The position numbers were made by a program, and so were the translations under genes. From an uncultured Lachnospiraceae bacterium (GTDB taxonomy: Bacteria > Bacillota > Clostridia > Lachnospirales > Lachnospiraceae), in assembly GCA_947243855.1 (NCBI GenBank), contig CAMXIK010000003.1, positions 1 through 64,000 on the forward strand: DNA of 64,000 nucleotides. The letters are read 5' to 3'. Below are positions 26,748 to 35,201 of the stretch, piece after piece. The notes under the pieces were generated by a model, which saw only the letters and a program-made list of their open reading frames with translations, did no database searches and had not been told where the DNA came from. Numbering within the stretch: position 1 is the first letter of the stretch; every line of letters starts with the position of its first letter.

Positions 26748-26801
26748 CTACTGTACTTTATATGCCCCATATATACCTCTCTTCTCCACCTCCTTCCCCA
26801 T
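26748..26801 (-). pseudogene. 17-codon internal-deletion relic of the 421-aa immunity-like gene
   Basis: The mini-ORF encodes MGKEVEKRGIYGAYKVQ and a TAG. Its first ~14 bases equal the start of the gene at 23625-24890 (MGKEG..) and its last ~30 bases match that gene's final codons and stop (..GIYGAYKVR) with few differences. Everything between is missing. The upstream spike stop is 20 bp away and the adaptor ribosome site overlaps its end. Confidence 0.8.
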
Positions 26802-26820
26802 CGAATTTTGAATGTAACAA

Positions 26821-28128
26821 TCATCCCCTATACATATTGATTTCCTGCGGTGTATATACATGTATCTTTGTCGCTTCTAATCTAATCTTTCCGTTAGCTG
26901 TCATCTCTATCTGCGCAGTGCTTCCTAATGTGACCGCCTTTCCATCCGCTATGGCCGTCTGACCTCCGGCTCCCTGAAAAGCCAGTTGCTCCGGATAAAG
27001 TGTCATCTTTTTCTCAGCCGCAGTTGTAAATACTCTTTTCTGTTGTTCAGGCATATCCTCTCCATTATATCTCTGATTTACAAATGCCATTCCCTCTGAC
27101 GCTGTACCAGAACCAAAATACAACCTGACATCGCTTCCTATTTCCGGAATGGCGTACATAATATTCCCTGTAACTGGCGTCCATTCCCATTTATAGTCCG
27201 CTCCGTTATATGGCTCATCTATCCTTAAATTGATCTTCATTTCTTCTCTCTGTGTAGCAATTACTTTGCCAATAAATTCCATACCAGTAAGGCAATCATG
27301 TTCTATATATGGAATATACCAATTCCCCCGCTTTCCGATATAATAAATAAAGTCCAGACTTTCTTTGACCAATTCAATACTCTTTTTATAAATCACGTAT
27401 TGATCTAAGCCGACATCGATCATATCTCCAATCTTCCCATTTTTTCCGCTTCTCACCCTGTAATATATATAATCCTTTCGCGGAACAGAGTCTTTTCCAT
27501 GATTTGTCCTATAAAATTCCTGACTGATACCTACCCGATATGTATCTGTTTCCGCTTCAATATGCACACCCTTTTCCATTCCCAAACACAATACCCTGTT
27601 TTTTGAGCAGATATCTGCATAAAGTGGAATATGTAAATGGCTCCCCAAACGTTTTAGAAACTGCCAATCAGTCTCCCCATACTGAATAATCGGCTCACCT
27701 ATCGTCTCCTGTGCTTGCTCTGTAAATTTCGCTTCCAAACTTCCATAAGACGCAAGAATCCTTCTAACTACTTGCTCATAAGTCATGGCAGTGTCTTGGA
27801 AGGACCTTTGTCTCTTTTCTCTATCTAGCTTTTCACTGACGGTCACTGCATAAATTTCAATGTGATATACTCCATTAACAGCGTGTACTTTTGCTTTTTT
27901 CAAAATACCCCTGAACAAAATCCCACTGCTCTCACCATTCCACACAACACAAAAAGCTATCTCTTTCCTAGCAGCCAATATCTGTTGTGTCTCTATCCCG
28001 TCCTCAAGAAGTCCGGACATCTTACATATTCCATGTTCCTGCACACCGACTGATATTTTTAGCGCAGTAACATATTTTATCTTTATCTCCGAATCAATCT
28101 GTATATTTCCACTCGTCACCGCATCCAT
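26821..28128 (-). CDS. VgrG/gpD-like spike protein (435 aa)
   Basis: The gp27-like half has 'SFQDTAMTYEQVVRRILASYGSL' and 'IIQYGETDWQFLKRLGSHLHI'. The OB part has 'YKWEWTPVTGNIMYAIPEIGSDVRLYFG', the stem 'TAIADGKAVTLGSTAQIEMTANGKIRLEATKIHVYTPQEINMYRG'. It is shorter than the 522-aa spike and lacks its extension. Ribosome site AGGAGGAAC. It is one of two spikes within the 7.8-kb repeat-bracketed segment, and its A+T-rich codon use differs from the core-type spikes at 0.2 and 12.7 kb. Confidence 0.8.
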   Translation of the reverse strand: MDAVTSGNIQIDSEIKIKYVTALKISVGVQEHGICKMSGLLEDGIETQQILAARKEIAFCVVWNGESSGILFRGILKKAKVHAVNGVYHIEIYAVTVSEKLDREKRQRSFQDTAMTYEQVVRRILASYGSLEAKFTEQAQETIGEPIIQYGETDWQFLKRLGSHLHIPLYADICSKNRVLCLGMEKGVHIEAETDTYRVGISQEFYRTNHGKDSVPRKDYIYYRVRSGKNGKIGDMIDVGLDQYVIYKKSIELVKESLDFIYYIGKRGNWYIPYIEHDCLTGMEFIGKVIATQREEMKINLRIDEPYNGADYKWEWTPVTGNIMYAIPEIGSDVRLYFGSGTASEGMAFVNQRYNGEDMPEQQKRVFTTAAEKKMTLYPEQLAFQGAGGQTAIADGKAVTLGSTAQIEMTANGKIRLEATKIHVYTPQEINMYRG

Positions 28129-28140
28129 TTTCAGTTCCTC

Positions 28141-28683
28141 CTATCCTTTGCTTTTGCTGTCAAACACTTCTAATTCCTCCAAACCAATTCCTTTGACCTT
28201 CCGTTTTAAAATGCTTTCTACTAAATCAAGCCGGCCCACTAAATAATAATGATAGAAGCCTTTTAACCGAAACAGCGCCCTGCCTTCTGTTCTCTCATAA
28301 TCAATGATCCCCTTTTTGATAATACTTTTGTCCAGATTGTATTCGCTCTTTTCATTCAAGCAGTCTATTTCTTCCAAAATTGGAAGATAATATACTTCTG
28401 CCCTCTCATATTTCTGATCTAATAATACCATTTCCTTATAAATAATATGCGGTTCATACATATCAAAAACTTCTTTGACCTCTGCTGATATCAACGGAAA
28501 TGGCCTATCTATAATACTTGTAAAAACAGTAATTTCGCTCTCTTGAATCATTAAAACCTGACGATTAGGAATTTTATTGGCATCGTGAAGGTTAAAATCT
28601 CTTGCATCAATCTGACCAAACCATTTTTTAATCGCAGGATAGTTTGTATAGGAAGGGTCTGTCCCCAATAAATAGAACTTCAT
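28141..28683 (-). CDS. Imm11/DUF1629-like small protein (180 aa)
   Basis: A paralogue of the 4.2, 6.4 and 38.5 kb proteins, more diverged at the front (MKFYLLGTDPSYTNYPAIKKW). It keeps 'AEVYYLPILEEIDCLNEKSEYN' and 'LVGRLDLVESILKRKVKGIGLEELEVF'. The start overlaps the preceding stop by 4 bp. It precedes a spike gene rather than an effector gene, which argues for a loading role over strict immunity. No signal peptide. Confidence 0.5.
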   Translation of the reverse strand: MKFYLLGTDPSYTNYPAIKKWFGQIDARDFNLHDANKIPNRQVLMIQESEITVFTSIIDRPFPLISAEVKEVFDMYEPHIIYKEMVLLDQKYERAEVYYLPILEEIDCLNEKSEYNLDKSIIKKGIIDYERTEGRALFRLKGFYHYYLVGRLDLVESILKRKVKGIGLEELEVFDSKSKG

Positions 28684-29288
28684 TGTTCCTCCTCTTTTCG
28701 TATCTTTCCGATTTCCATCATTCGCTCCATATATGTGCCATACATGATCTTGACATCCTGAACCGCTATTTTCAACCAGACAGGTAATTCATAAACCTTC
28801 CACATAATCTCATCCATATAGAACATGACTGCATAGGCATGACATAACGCATAACGCCGATGCATCTCATAGACTTCATCCTCTCTTATGCGAATAATTT
28901 CTTTAGATACTTTCTCTCTGCATAGTGCCATATCCTCCTCCATATCTTTATAAATAAATTTGGGTGTCCAATAGGCACAAAGAGGATTTTCTTCTACGTA
29001 CAACTCCTGATCAAATAACGCTATCTGCAATTCGTAGCTTCTGGTAATAACGCCACTGCTCAGAGGAGAGATAATAACATATTTTAAATTCTTTTCCTGG
29101 TCTTTATATAAATGTTCCCAACTGAGCAATAGGTTGTGCATGATCTCAATAATCTCATTGTCATATTGCCGTCTATTAATTTCATAATCTTTTTTTATAT
29201 TTACAATTCGTTTCTGCCAAATTTCATCAAATACCTTCAACGAGACCTGTTCTAACTGCTGCTCCCGCTGACTAGGTTCTTTCTCCAC
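28680..29288 (-). CDS. Unrecognised helical protein paired with the Imm11-like gene (202 aa)
   Basis: GTG at 29288 is the probable start: GGAGGT lies 6 nt before it, and it follows the spike stop by 19 bp. It is a paralogue of 6939-7466, sharing 'KYVIISPLSSGVITRSYELQIALFDQELYVEE', 'YWTPKFIYKDMEED' and 'AVQDVKIMYGTYMERM'. Charged and helical, no membrane segment. As at 7 kb, an Imm11-like gene follows with overlap. Confidence 0.5.
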   Translation of the reverse strand: MEKEPSQREQQLEQVSLKVFDEIWQKRIVNIKKDYEINRRQYDNEIIEIMHNLLLSWEHLYKDQEKNLKYVIISPLSSGVITRSYELQIALFDQELYVEENPLCAYWTPKFIYKDMEEDMALCREKVSKEIIRIREDEVYEMHRRYALCHAYAVMFYMDEIMWKVYELPVWLKIAVQDVKIMYGTYMERMMEIGKIRKEEEQ

Positions 29289-29307
29289 TATCCCACCTCC
29301 TATCACA

Positions 29308-30663
29308 TTAGTTTAAATTCAATCTGGCTCCGTTAAGCCTCATTTCACCATCCATATTCATTTGCGTATTTCCCTGTTGCAAGACAAGATTATCTTCGGC
29401 ATAGAGTTCCAACTTGGAATTTGCGCTGGTAATCTCAATAGAATCCGCTGCCGATATCATAATGTCTTTACTGCTTATAATATTAATTCCCTGATCATCC
29501 TGAATCTCAATACTCATGCCCGCATTATTCGTCATAATCAATGAATTTGGTGTAAATAAAATTTCTTTACCCTGCTTATTCATAATCGACTTAAAGTCCG
29601 GATTTTGACGTTCTGAACCATTCTTAGAATCTACATGCACAGAACTGATAACATATGCTTCTTCTTCATAATCAGAAGGAATCCGAAGTCTGATTTGATC
29701 ACCGATCTCTGGCATACAATACCAACCTGTACCATCCGGAGAGGAATAAGGCGTCGCATATAAAAACCATCTCTTCCCCGTGCGGTCTTTGTTTTCATCT
29801 TTTTCCAACTCTACCTGAACTTTATCTTTCTCCACCGCAAGAATTGTTCCAATCAGCGACGCACCCACGCATTTATCATTATGCTTCTCTTTTATCCTAA
29901 TCTCTTTCTTTCCCACAAGATGGTAAGTATGATATAGCTCACTGCCGTCCAATGTAGTCTTAATCCCTGCTACCCACACTGCTATCCCGTTAAATCTCAG
30001 TCCCTCTCCCAAATGATAAAGCTCCCGTAACCGCACAACATAACAGATAGATTCCTGATTGCCCCTGACTACAGAATATTCATTTGTGGTAATCTCCGAA
30101 CCAATAGCAATATCTGGTTCTCCAAAATAAATTTTTATTCCTTCATATGCACTGTCTGGATAAATATCTGTCCCAAAGCGGCTCGCCATCCTCTTTGCAA
30201 ATTCCCAATCTGTCTCATTGTATTGCAATATAAAATCCGAAATTGTAATTCCCTTTCCTACCGTCATCTTATATACTCTGTTATGATACTCTTCCGTTAT
30301 AACGCTAAGCAGGGAATCAAAAGATATTCCCTCATCCTGAAAGCTCCTGATATGTCTTATCGTATCCATCAAATAACTTCCGGTAACCAAATTGAGCGTA
30401 AGAACACATGTATCTCCTACTTTCTTGATATCAGCATCAAGAATAATTCCTTTAAATATATGTTTTATGACTCCATCATAAGTGACAGCGTTCACATGAA
30501 CCCATGTCTCATCCATCATAAGACTAATATATTCCTGTTCCTTCTCCGCCAAAATATGCCCCGTAATCTTTAATCTGCCATGACTGCCAAAAGCTTGACT
30601 GCCCTTTATTTCTAAATAATCAATAAATTCAAAAGGACTTACCTTAATTATTTCGTCTCTCAT
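29308..30663 (-). CDS. VgrG/gpD-like spike protein (451 aa)
   Basis: It has 'SFQDEGISFDSLLSVITEEYHNR' and 'ILQYNETDWEFAKRMASRFG' in the gp27-like half, then 'YSSPDGTGWYCMPEIGDQIRLRIP', almost the same as the 463-aa spike, and a stem with 'MSIEIQDDQGINIISSKDIMISAADSIEI'. The two spikes are close relatives along their full length, while the DNA here is visibly more A+T-rich. Ribosome site AAAGGAG. It follows a stand-alone DUF4280 protein by 36 bp. Confidence 0.82.
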   Translation of the reverse strand: MRDEIIKVSPFEFIDYLEIKGSQAFGSHGRLKITGHILAEKEQEYISLMMDETWVHVNAVTYDGVIKHIFKGIILDADIKKVGDTCVLTLNLVTGSYLMDTIRHIRSFQDEGISFDSLLSVITEEYHNRVYKMTVGKGITISDFILQYNETDWEFAKRMASRFGTDIYPDSAYEGIKIYFGEPDIAIGSEITTNEYSVVRGNQESICYVVRLRELYHLGEGLRFNGIAVWVAGIKTTLDGSELYHTYHLVGKKEIRIKEKHNDKCVGASLIGTILAVEKDKVQVELEKDENKDRTGKRWFLYATPYSSPDGTGWYCMPEIGDQIRLRIPSDYEEEAYVISSVHVDSKNGSERQNPDFKSIMNKQGKEILFTPNSLIMTNNAGMSIEIQDDQGINIISSKDIMISAADSIEITSANSKLELYAEDNLVLQQGNTQMNMDGEMRLNGARLNLN

Positions 30664-30699
30664 ATCACTGCCACTCCTTTCCGTTTGATAGCATACTCG

Positions 30700-31326
30700 C
30701 TAAAACTTCTGTCCGGAATCTATAGGCTCAATTATACCGCCATATTTACAAATCAAAAATGACCGCATCGTCAATATACTCTGGCCTTTTCCCTTCCCTT
30801 CTTTTTCTTCCCGTTTCCTGTCCATCGGATTTTTTGTCCCATTGTCAACTATTCTTGTCGTTTCATAGCAATCCTGCCATGTCCCTATTATAATAGGCTC
30901 ACATTTACACCCTTCTATCACCCCAGACACCCCATCCCTGCTGTTTAGCGGCGTTTTTATATATGTCTTTATCTCTGTAGGTGGTTTGGCTTCACATATG
31001 CCAAAATGTGTGATATTACATTTATCAATTCCACATTGACACTCTGTCAAACATTCTAATTCATGCAATACCGGGAACTCTCGTACATATATACCATGAC
31101 ATTTAGGTAAGTTAAGCTTTCTTTTATGGCTTCCCTTATTGCAAACTAAAACTGCTCCTCTTACCAGATACTCATCCCTTTTATTATTTCTAGCATACGC
31201 AGAAAGCCTCTTTTCCTCTTCCGCCTCCTTTGTTGCATCTGCTTTCTTATCTCCTGCAATAGAAGTCATTAATCTACCAACCAACCTATCTGCCGCCATC
31301 AAAATGTCCATCCCCAACATTCTCAT
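30700..31326 (-). CDS. Stand-alone PAAR-like DUF4280 protein (208 aa)
   Basis: After ~50 helical residues the DUF4280 domain runs to the C-terminus: 'DEYLVRGAVLVCNKGS', several Cys (ELECLTECQCGIDKCNITHFGIC), and the closing 'QSILTMRSFLICKYGGIIEPIDSGQKF'. There is no toxin domain, so it is probably a bare spike tip. First gene of the 7.8-kb bracketed segment, 41 bp beyond the 36-bp repeat. Ribosome site GGGGGTG. Confidence 0.75.
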   Translation of the reverse strand: MRMLGMDILMAADRLVGRLMTSIAGDKKADATKEAEEEKRLSAYARNNKRDEYLVRGAVLVCNKGSHKRKLNLPKCHGIYVREFPVLHELECLTECQCGIDKCNITHFGICEAKPPTEIKTYIKTPLNSRDGVSGVIEGCKCEPIIIGTWQDCYETTRIVDNGTKNPMDRKREEKEGKGKGQSILTMRSFLICKYGGIIEPIDSGQKF

Positions 31327-31367
31327 TACACCCCCTGTCCATCATTTTTCTTCTGCATCCACTTTTA

Positions 31368-31403
31368 AAATCCTTTTTCATCTATCATATAACGTATTCT
31401 CAC
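31368..31403 (+). repeat. 36-bp perfect direct repeat, left-hand (upstream) copy
   Basis: Identical to 23575-23610. Here it overlaps the last eight codons and stop of the 619-aa gene, and in a second frame encodes the first 12 residues of the 428-aa protein followed at once by TAA. This shows the 619-aa and 428-aa genes once overlapped directly. Confidence 0.9.
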
Positions 31404-33237
31404 TCATGGATTTTTGGGCTTCCTCTTCCGCCTTTTTTTCCGCCTCTTTTTTTGCCTCTTCTTTCTCCTTTTCCGCTGCCTCTCCCTGCGCCTTTTCCTG
31501 TTTTGTCTCCATAATATCGACCTTACTCTGGATCTCGTCCGCCCGGTTTTCCTGATTCAGTTCCCCGTAGATGTTCTTGGCATACTGGTATTGCAGCTTC
31601 GCCTGCTCGTAGTCCCCTTCTTCCTCGTACACCCGCGCCTGCTCCTCAAACTCCTTCGCCTCCGACACTCTCGTTTCCACTTCCTGCTGTTTCTCATTCA
31701 GTGCCACAATTTTTTTATTCAGAAAGGAAATCTGCGCCGTATCTTCCATCGCGGTATATTTTTCCAGCGCAATCAGATAAAATACCATCGCGCCGTCATA
31801 ATCCCCGCCGCTGTACGCCTCGTCTCCCTGTCTGATCAGCTCCGCCGCCGCTGCCTCATCCGCCGCCTGCTCGGCGCTTAGCTCCTCCGCCTCTTCCTTT
31901 GCCGCGCTCCACTCCTCATACAGCTTATCCAAGGCGTCAAGAGCCTGTTGTTTGCCCTCCGTAAAGTAGATTGCCGACGCATCCTTCTTGGCTTCCAGAT
32001 AACGCTGCTCCGCCATTTCATAACTGCCGTGCAAAAGCAGATTGTCCCCCAGCGTGATATTATTGAAAACCTGTTCGTACCGCCCGATCTGCTGTAATCT
32101 GTTCTCTATATATTCCGTACCAATATTGTCGGCATACCGCGTCCTGACCTTTGCCGCCAGATAGGCTTCCTCCGCCTCCTCATATTTGGCCCCGTCGTAG
32201 GCGTCGTCCGCCCGGATCACCGCTTCCAGACAAACCAAATAATTCTGATAGCGGTTCTGCGCCTCCTTATCCCGCAGCTTTTCCGCCAGTGCAAGCGCCT
32301 TCCCACACTCCTCCTTGGCCCTCACATAATTATTATCTTCTATGTAGGTTTCCGCATTGGCAAAGCACTGCGCCATATCCTCCCGTTTCAACCGGCGGTT
32401 CCGTCTCCACAGCCAGATCAGCCCGCCAACTACAAGAGCGATAATCAGGACAACCAGCACAATCGTAATGATCTTCTTGATCCGCTTTCTGCGGTTCGGA
32501 TCGATAAATACCTTGTCAACATAGATCGCCGCAAAGGTATAGTTGTCCAGATTTTCCGGCTGTCTGGACAAAAGTAAGTCCTCTACCTTGTCGCATTCCT
32601 CCATGGGTTCGTTTCCGGTCTCCGCAAATACGTCGGAAAGTTCACCCTCGTCTATATTTTCCCAGATACCGCGCGTATACAGGGTGATAATGTCGCCGTC
32701 CGCTAGTTTCTTCTTTTTGGAAATAAAAGCCTTGAAATGTTCTTGTCCCAGATAGGAATAGAGATTATTCCGCTCTTCATGTTTTGCCAGTTTATCTTCG
32801 GCGAGCCTTTCTTTCTCGACCATATCCTGACTCAGCGACATATCGGAGCTGGCAAGCAGCATCCGCCCGTCCCGGTACAGCCTCAGTCTCGTATTACCTG
32901 CATGGCCGTAGCGGAACTTCGCATAATCGGTAAGCACTACGGTAATGGACGCTTTCAGCTTTTCGTAGCTTTTTCCCCTGAGCAGTTCTTTGTTGGCATA
33001 TTTCAGATAGCGTTTCAGCTTTCCCTTGCTGATCCCCGGCTCGTTATGAAACGCGCTTACGACCGCTTCGATCGCTTTTTTTGCGCTCTCGGAGTCCCGC
33101 ATGTCCGTTATGCCGTCGGCAATCACATAGCAGGCGTATTGATCCAACTCCACAAACCCAAAATAATCATTATTTTTAAGCTTACTGCCCTCCTCGGAAA
33201 CAAAGGCCGTCTTGAAACTGCTGTTATACTTTCTCAT
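31378..33237 (-). CDS. PP2C-type phosphatase with TM segment and TPR-like/coiled-coil tail (619 aa)
   Basis: Residues ~1-245 are a PP2C-like domain ('GSKLKNNDYFGFVELDQYACYVIADGITDM', 'SITVVLTDYAKFRYGHAGNTRLRLYRDGRM', 'DGDIITLYTRGIWENIDEGEL'). Some metal-site residues differ from the canonical set, so it may be a sensor. One TM helix (~255-277) follows. Residues ~285-600 are repeated ~35-residue helical hairpins ('ADDAYDGAKYEEAEEAYLAAK', 'GDEAYSGGDYDGAMVFYLIALEKY', 'ARVYEEEGDYEQAKLQYQYAKNIY'), i.e. TPR-like, then a Glu/Lys/Ala coiled coil. Start overlaps the previous stop (ATGA). The last codons are the ancestral overlap with the 428-aa gene. Confidence 0.75.
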   Translation of the reverse strand: MRKYNSSFKTAFVSEEGSKLKNNDYFGFVELDQYACYVIADGITDMRDSESAKKAIEAVVSAFHNEPGISKGKLKRYLKYANKELLRGKSYEKLKASITVVLTDYAKFRYGHAGNTRLRLYRDGRMLLASSDMSLSQDMVEKERLAEDKLAKHEERNNLYSYLGQEHFKAFISKKKKLADGDIITLYTRGIWENIDEGELSDVFAETGNEPMEECDKVEDLLLSRQPENLDNYTFAAIYVDKVFIDPNRRKRIKKIITIVLVVLIIALVVGGLIWLWRRNRRLKREDMAQCFANAETYIEDNNYVRAKEECGKALALAEKLRDKEAQNRYQNYLVCLEAVIRADDAYDGAKYEEAEEAYLAAKVRTRYADNIGTEYIENRLQQIGRYEQVFNNITLGDNLLLHGSYEMAEQRYLEAKKDASAIYFTEGKQQALDALDKLYEEWSAAKEEAEELSAEQAADEAAAAELIRQGDEAYSGGDYDGAMVFYLIALEKYTAMEDTAQISFLNKKIVALNEKQQEVETRVSEAKEFEEQARVYEEEGDYEQAKLQYQYAKNIYGELNQENRADEIQSKVDIMETKQEKAQGEAAEKEKEEAKKEAEKKAEEEAQKSMSENTLYDR

Positions 33238-34064
33238 AAGAATCCCTCAACCAAAACAATGCTCGCATTGTCTTTCTCCTTCCGGCTTCCGGCGTTGATT
33301 TCCTCTATGATCTCATACGCCTTCTGCTGGCACTTCTTTTTGCCCGCCAATAATTCCTCGATCGTCTTCCAGTCCATTCCTTCGTATAGGCCGTCGCTCA
33401 TCAACACGACGATATCCTTATCCCGCAGACGGATCGGCGTATCTACAAACTCGATCTCCCGGAAACCGTCCTGCCCCACATAGTTATACATTCTCGTATG
33501 ATCTAACAGTTTCAGGGCCTCTTCCCTTGTAATGGTTCCTTCCACAAAGCGGTCTCCCGCCAACACGTCTATCGTATGGCCCGCTGAAACCGGAACCAGA
33601 TTTCCGCCCCGGTATACCGCGATCTTGACATTACCCGCCAGCGCATAGTACAGATAGTTATCTTTGATCAGCACGGCTCCCACGCTTGCGCCGCCCCGTC
33701 CGTCGTCCAGCCTGTCAAGAATCTCCTTGTTCATCCGATGGAACGATTTCTGAAAAAAATACGCGGGATTCTCCGAAGACTTGTAAAGCCGGAACATGTC
33801 CCGCATGACGTCCACGGCGATCCCAGAAGAGATCTTTCCCCCGTAATTCTTTCCCATGCCGTCGGCAAGCACAGCCATAAAGCCCTCCGCGCTCTGGCAG
33901 ACGCCGGAGTCGTCCTCCTGCACCTGTCTGTCTCCGATGGTCATTGCCCTGCCGACTTGAAACCTTCTGATCACCCTGCCCCGTTCCCCGCTAAGAAAGC
34001 GCACGGCAATCAAACATAAAATAAACAGATAAAGGAGCGCAAGCATTCCCTCTTGTACCGTCAT
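33234..34064 (-). CDS. Membrane-anchored PP2C-family protein phosphatase (276 aa)
   Basis: Start ATG 34064 has GGAGGA six bases upstream; the reading from 34106 lies in the FHA gene. It has a short N-terminal TM helix (MLALLYLFILCLIAVRFL), then a PP2C domain with canonical motifs: 'DRQVQEDDSGVCQ', 'FMAVLADGMGKNYGGKISSGIAV' (Asp-Gly metal ligands), 'GGASVGAVLIKDNYLYYALAGNVKIAVYR', 'DKDIVVLMSDGLYEGMDW', 'DNASIVLV'. In T6SS, PP2C phosphatase PppA with a kinase and Fha controls firing. Here two FHA genes lie directly upstream, but no Ser/Thr kinase gene is in the window. Confidence 0.85.
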   Translation of the reverse strand: MTVQEGMLALLYLFILCLIAVRFLSGERGRVIRRFQVGRAMTIGDRQVQEDDSGVCQSAEGFMAVLADGMGKNYGGKISSGIAVDVMRDMFRLYKSSENPAYFFQKSFHRMNKEILDRLDDGRGGASVGAVLIKDNYLYYALAGNVKIAVYRGGNLVPVSAGHTIDVLAGDRFVEGTITREEALKLLDHTRMYNYVGQDGFREIEFVDTPIRLRDKDIVVLMSDGLYEGMDWKTIEELLAGKKKCQQKAYEIIEEINAGSRKEKDNASIVLVEGFL

Positions 34065-34078
34065 GACATATCCTCCAC

Positions 34079-34573
34079 TTACTCCCATCGGAAATGATCC
34101 CCACAAAACGGAATAAACAAAAACTTGCTCTCTCCCATCTCGATCACATCATACGACTTCAAGTCAGTGGGCACATAGACTGCGCCCTTATCCAGATAAA
34201 CGATTCCGTTACTGTCTCCGGGCAGGAGCACGGTCTTATTCTGTTTCGTATCGTACACGATGACGCAGTGATTCCTTCTGGATATTTTGTTATCCCCCAA
34301 TATCTGGATATCCATATCGTCCGCTCTGCCCACAAAATTCTTGCCTGCCATGACCTTGTAGTCCTTGCCTCTCCTCGGCCCTTCCACACAGACGATCCAT
34401 CCGCACACCGGATTCTCTTCCTGCAAAAACAGGGCTTCCTCCACTTCAATCTCCGTTTTCCCCGTCTCCTGCTTCTCTCTGGTCGCTGTCTCAATGTTAC
34501 AGTAAGGGCATACGGTGCCATACCTCCTGCTTGAAAACATATGGCCGTTCTGGCATCTGATCAAGTTGCTCAT
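34079..34573 (-). CDS. Zinc-ribbon plus FHA-domain protein (164 aa)
   Basis: ATG 34573 is preferred (GGAAAGGAACGG upstream); ATG 34600 is possible. A Cys/His cluster 'CQNGHMFSSRRYGTVCPYCN' opens the protein, a rubredoxin-like zinc knuckle. After a Glu-rich linker comes an FHA fold (~75-160): 'GRRRGKDY..' in the pattern 'VCVEGPRRGKDYKVMAGKNFVGR', 'DNKISRRNHCVIVYD', 'NGIVYLDKGAVY'. It keeps the S-R-R-x-H signature for phosphothreonine binding. Likely a scaffold responding to phosphorylation at the apparatus, as Fha does in T6SS. Confidence 0.85.
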   Translation of the reverse strand: MSNLIRCQNGHMFSSRRYGTVCPYCNIETATREKQETGKTEIEVEEALFLQEENPVCGWIVCVEGPRRGKDYKVMAGKNFVGRADDMDIQILGDNKISRRNHCVIVYDTKQNKTVLLPGDSNGIVYLDKGAVYVPTDLKSYDVIEMGESKFLFIPFCGDHFRWE

Positions 34574-34603
34574 CTTATCTTCCGTTCCTTTCCTCTGCAT
34601 CTT

Positions 34604-35146
34604 TTATCGTATCTTAAGCGGTGCAAGTCCCAAATAAATGATATCTCCCTTTTCTACCCTGCAAGGCTCTCTGGAAGAAACCCGATAGGGCTTGTCCTCC
34701 CCGTTTCTCTGTATTCTGGTTCCGTTCTCGCTGTCCAGATCCTCTATGTACCAACTGCCGCTGCTGTAGTTCATAACCGCATGTTCCCCGTCCACAGTGC
34801 CCGCATAGTCGGTATTTTTTAGGCTGATATCCACTTGATTTTCCCCTTCGTCCCTGCCGAACACAATGGATGTTTTCCGGTAGATATCCCAGGTATCGGT
34901 GATGTTATTGTCCTCACCCAGCAAAAGGATTTCCGAAATCTCAGTCTTTCCCGTGTCATAGTCCCGCCACGGCTTATGCTTCCCATGATCAAAAAACCAC
35001 AAAAGCAGGAACAGGATTCCTACTGATCCGAGAATCGTCAGACTCGCTTGCCTTTGCAGTTCGTTTTCCAGATATACATAGGACAAAACCATGCCGGTGA
35101 TACAGGATATGACAATGGTAATGTCTAGAGTTACTTTCTTGTTCAT
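34604..35146 (-). CDS. Membrane protein with C-terminal FHA domain (180 aa)
   Basis: Two N-terminal TM helices (~6-25 and ~35-52) hold a cytoplasmic FHA domain. Motifs are 'TSIVFGRDEGENQVDISLKNTDYAGTVDGEHAVMNYSSGSWYIEDLDSENGTRIQRNG'. The usual Ser of the S-x-x-H motif is replaced by Asp-Gly-Glu-His, but G-R and N-G-T are kept. Ribosome site AGAGGAT. It lies next to the zinc-ribbon FHA gene with a 3-bp gap, so the two are probably made together. This protein could anchor phospho-signalling to the membrane. Confidence 0.85.
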   Translation of the reverse strand: MNKKVTLDITIVISCITGMVLSYVYLENELQRQASLTILGSVGILFLLLWFFDHGKHKPWRDYDTGKTEISEILLLGEDNNITDTWDIYRKTSIVFGRDEGENQVDISLKNTDYAGTVDGEHAVMNYSSGSWYIEDLDSENGTRIQRNGEDKPYRVSSREPCRVEKGDIIYLGLAPLKIR

Positions 35147-35201
35147 ATGATAATCCTCTTTTGCGTCATTTTTGCATCATTTTTCTATACTAGGCAATCA
35201 T

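Noticed and set aside
26729-26824. 32-residue N-terminal extension of the adaptor at 26.2 kb
   Set aside because: It crosses the mini-gene relic in another frame; paralogues start near the ATG at 26728, which has its own ribosome site.
31368-31403. Frameshift at the end of the 619-aa PP2C gene
   Set aside because: The second open frame here is the start of the 428-aa gene left by the insertion; the 619-aa frame itself ends normally.
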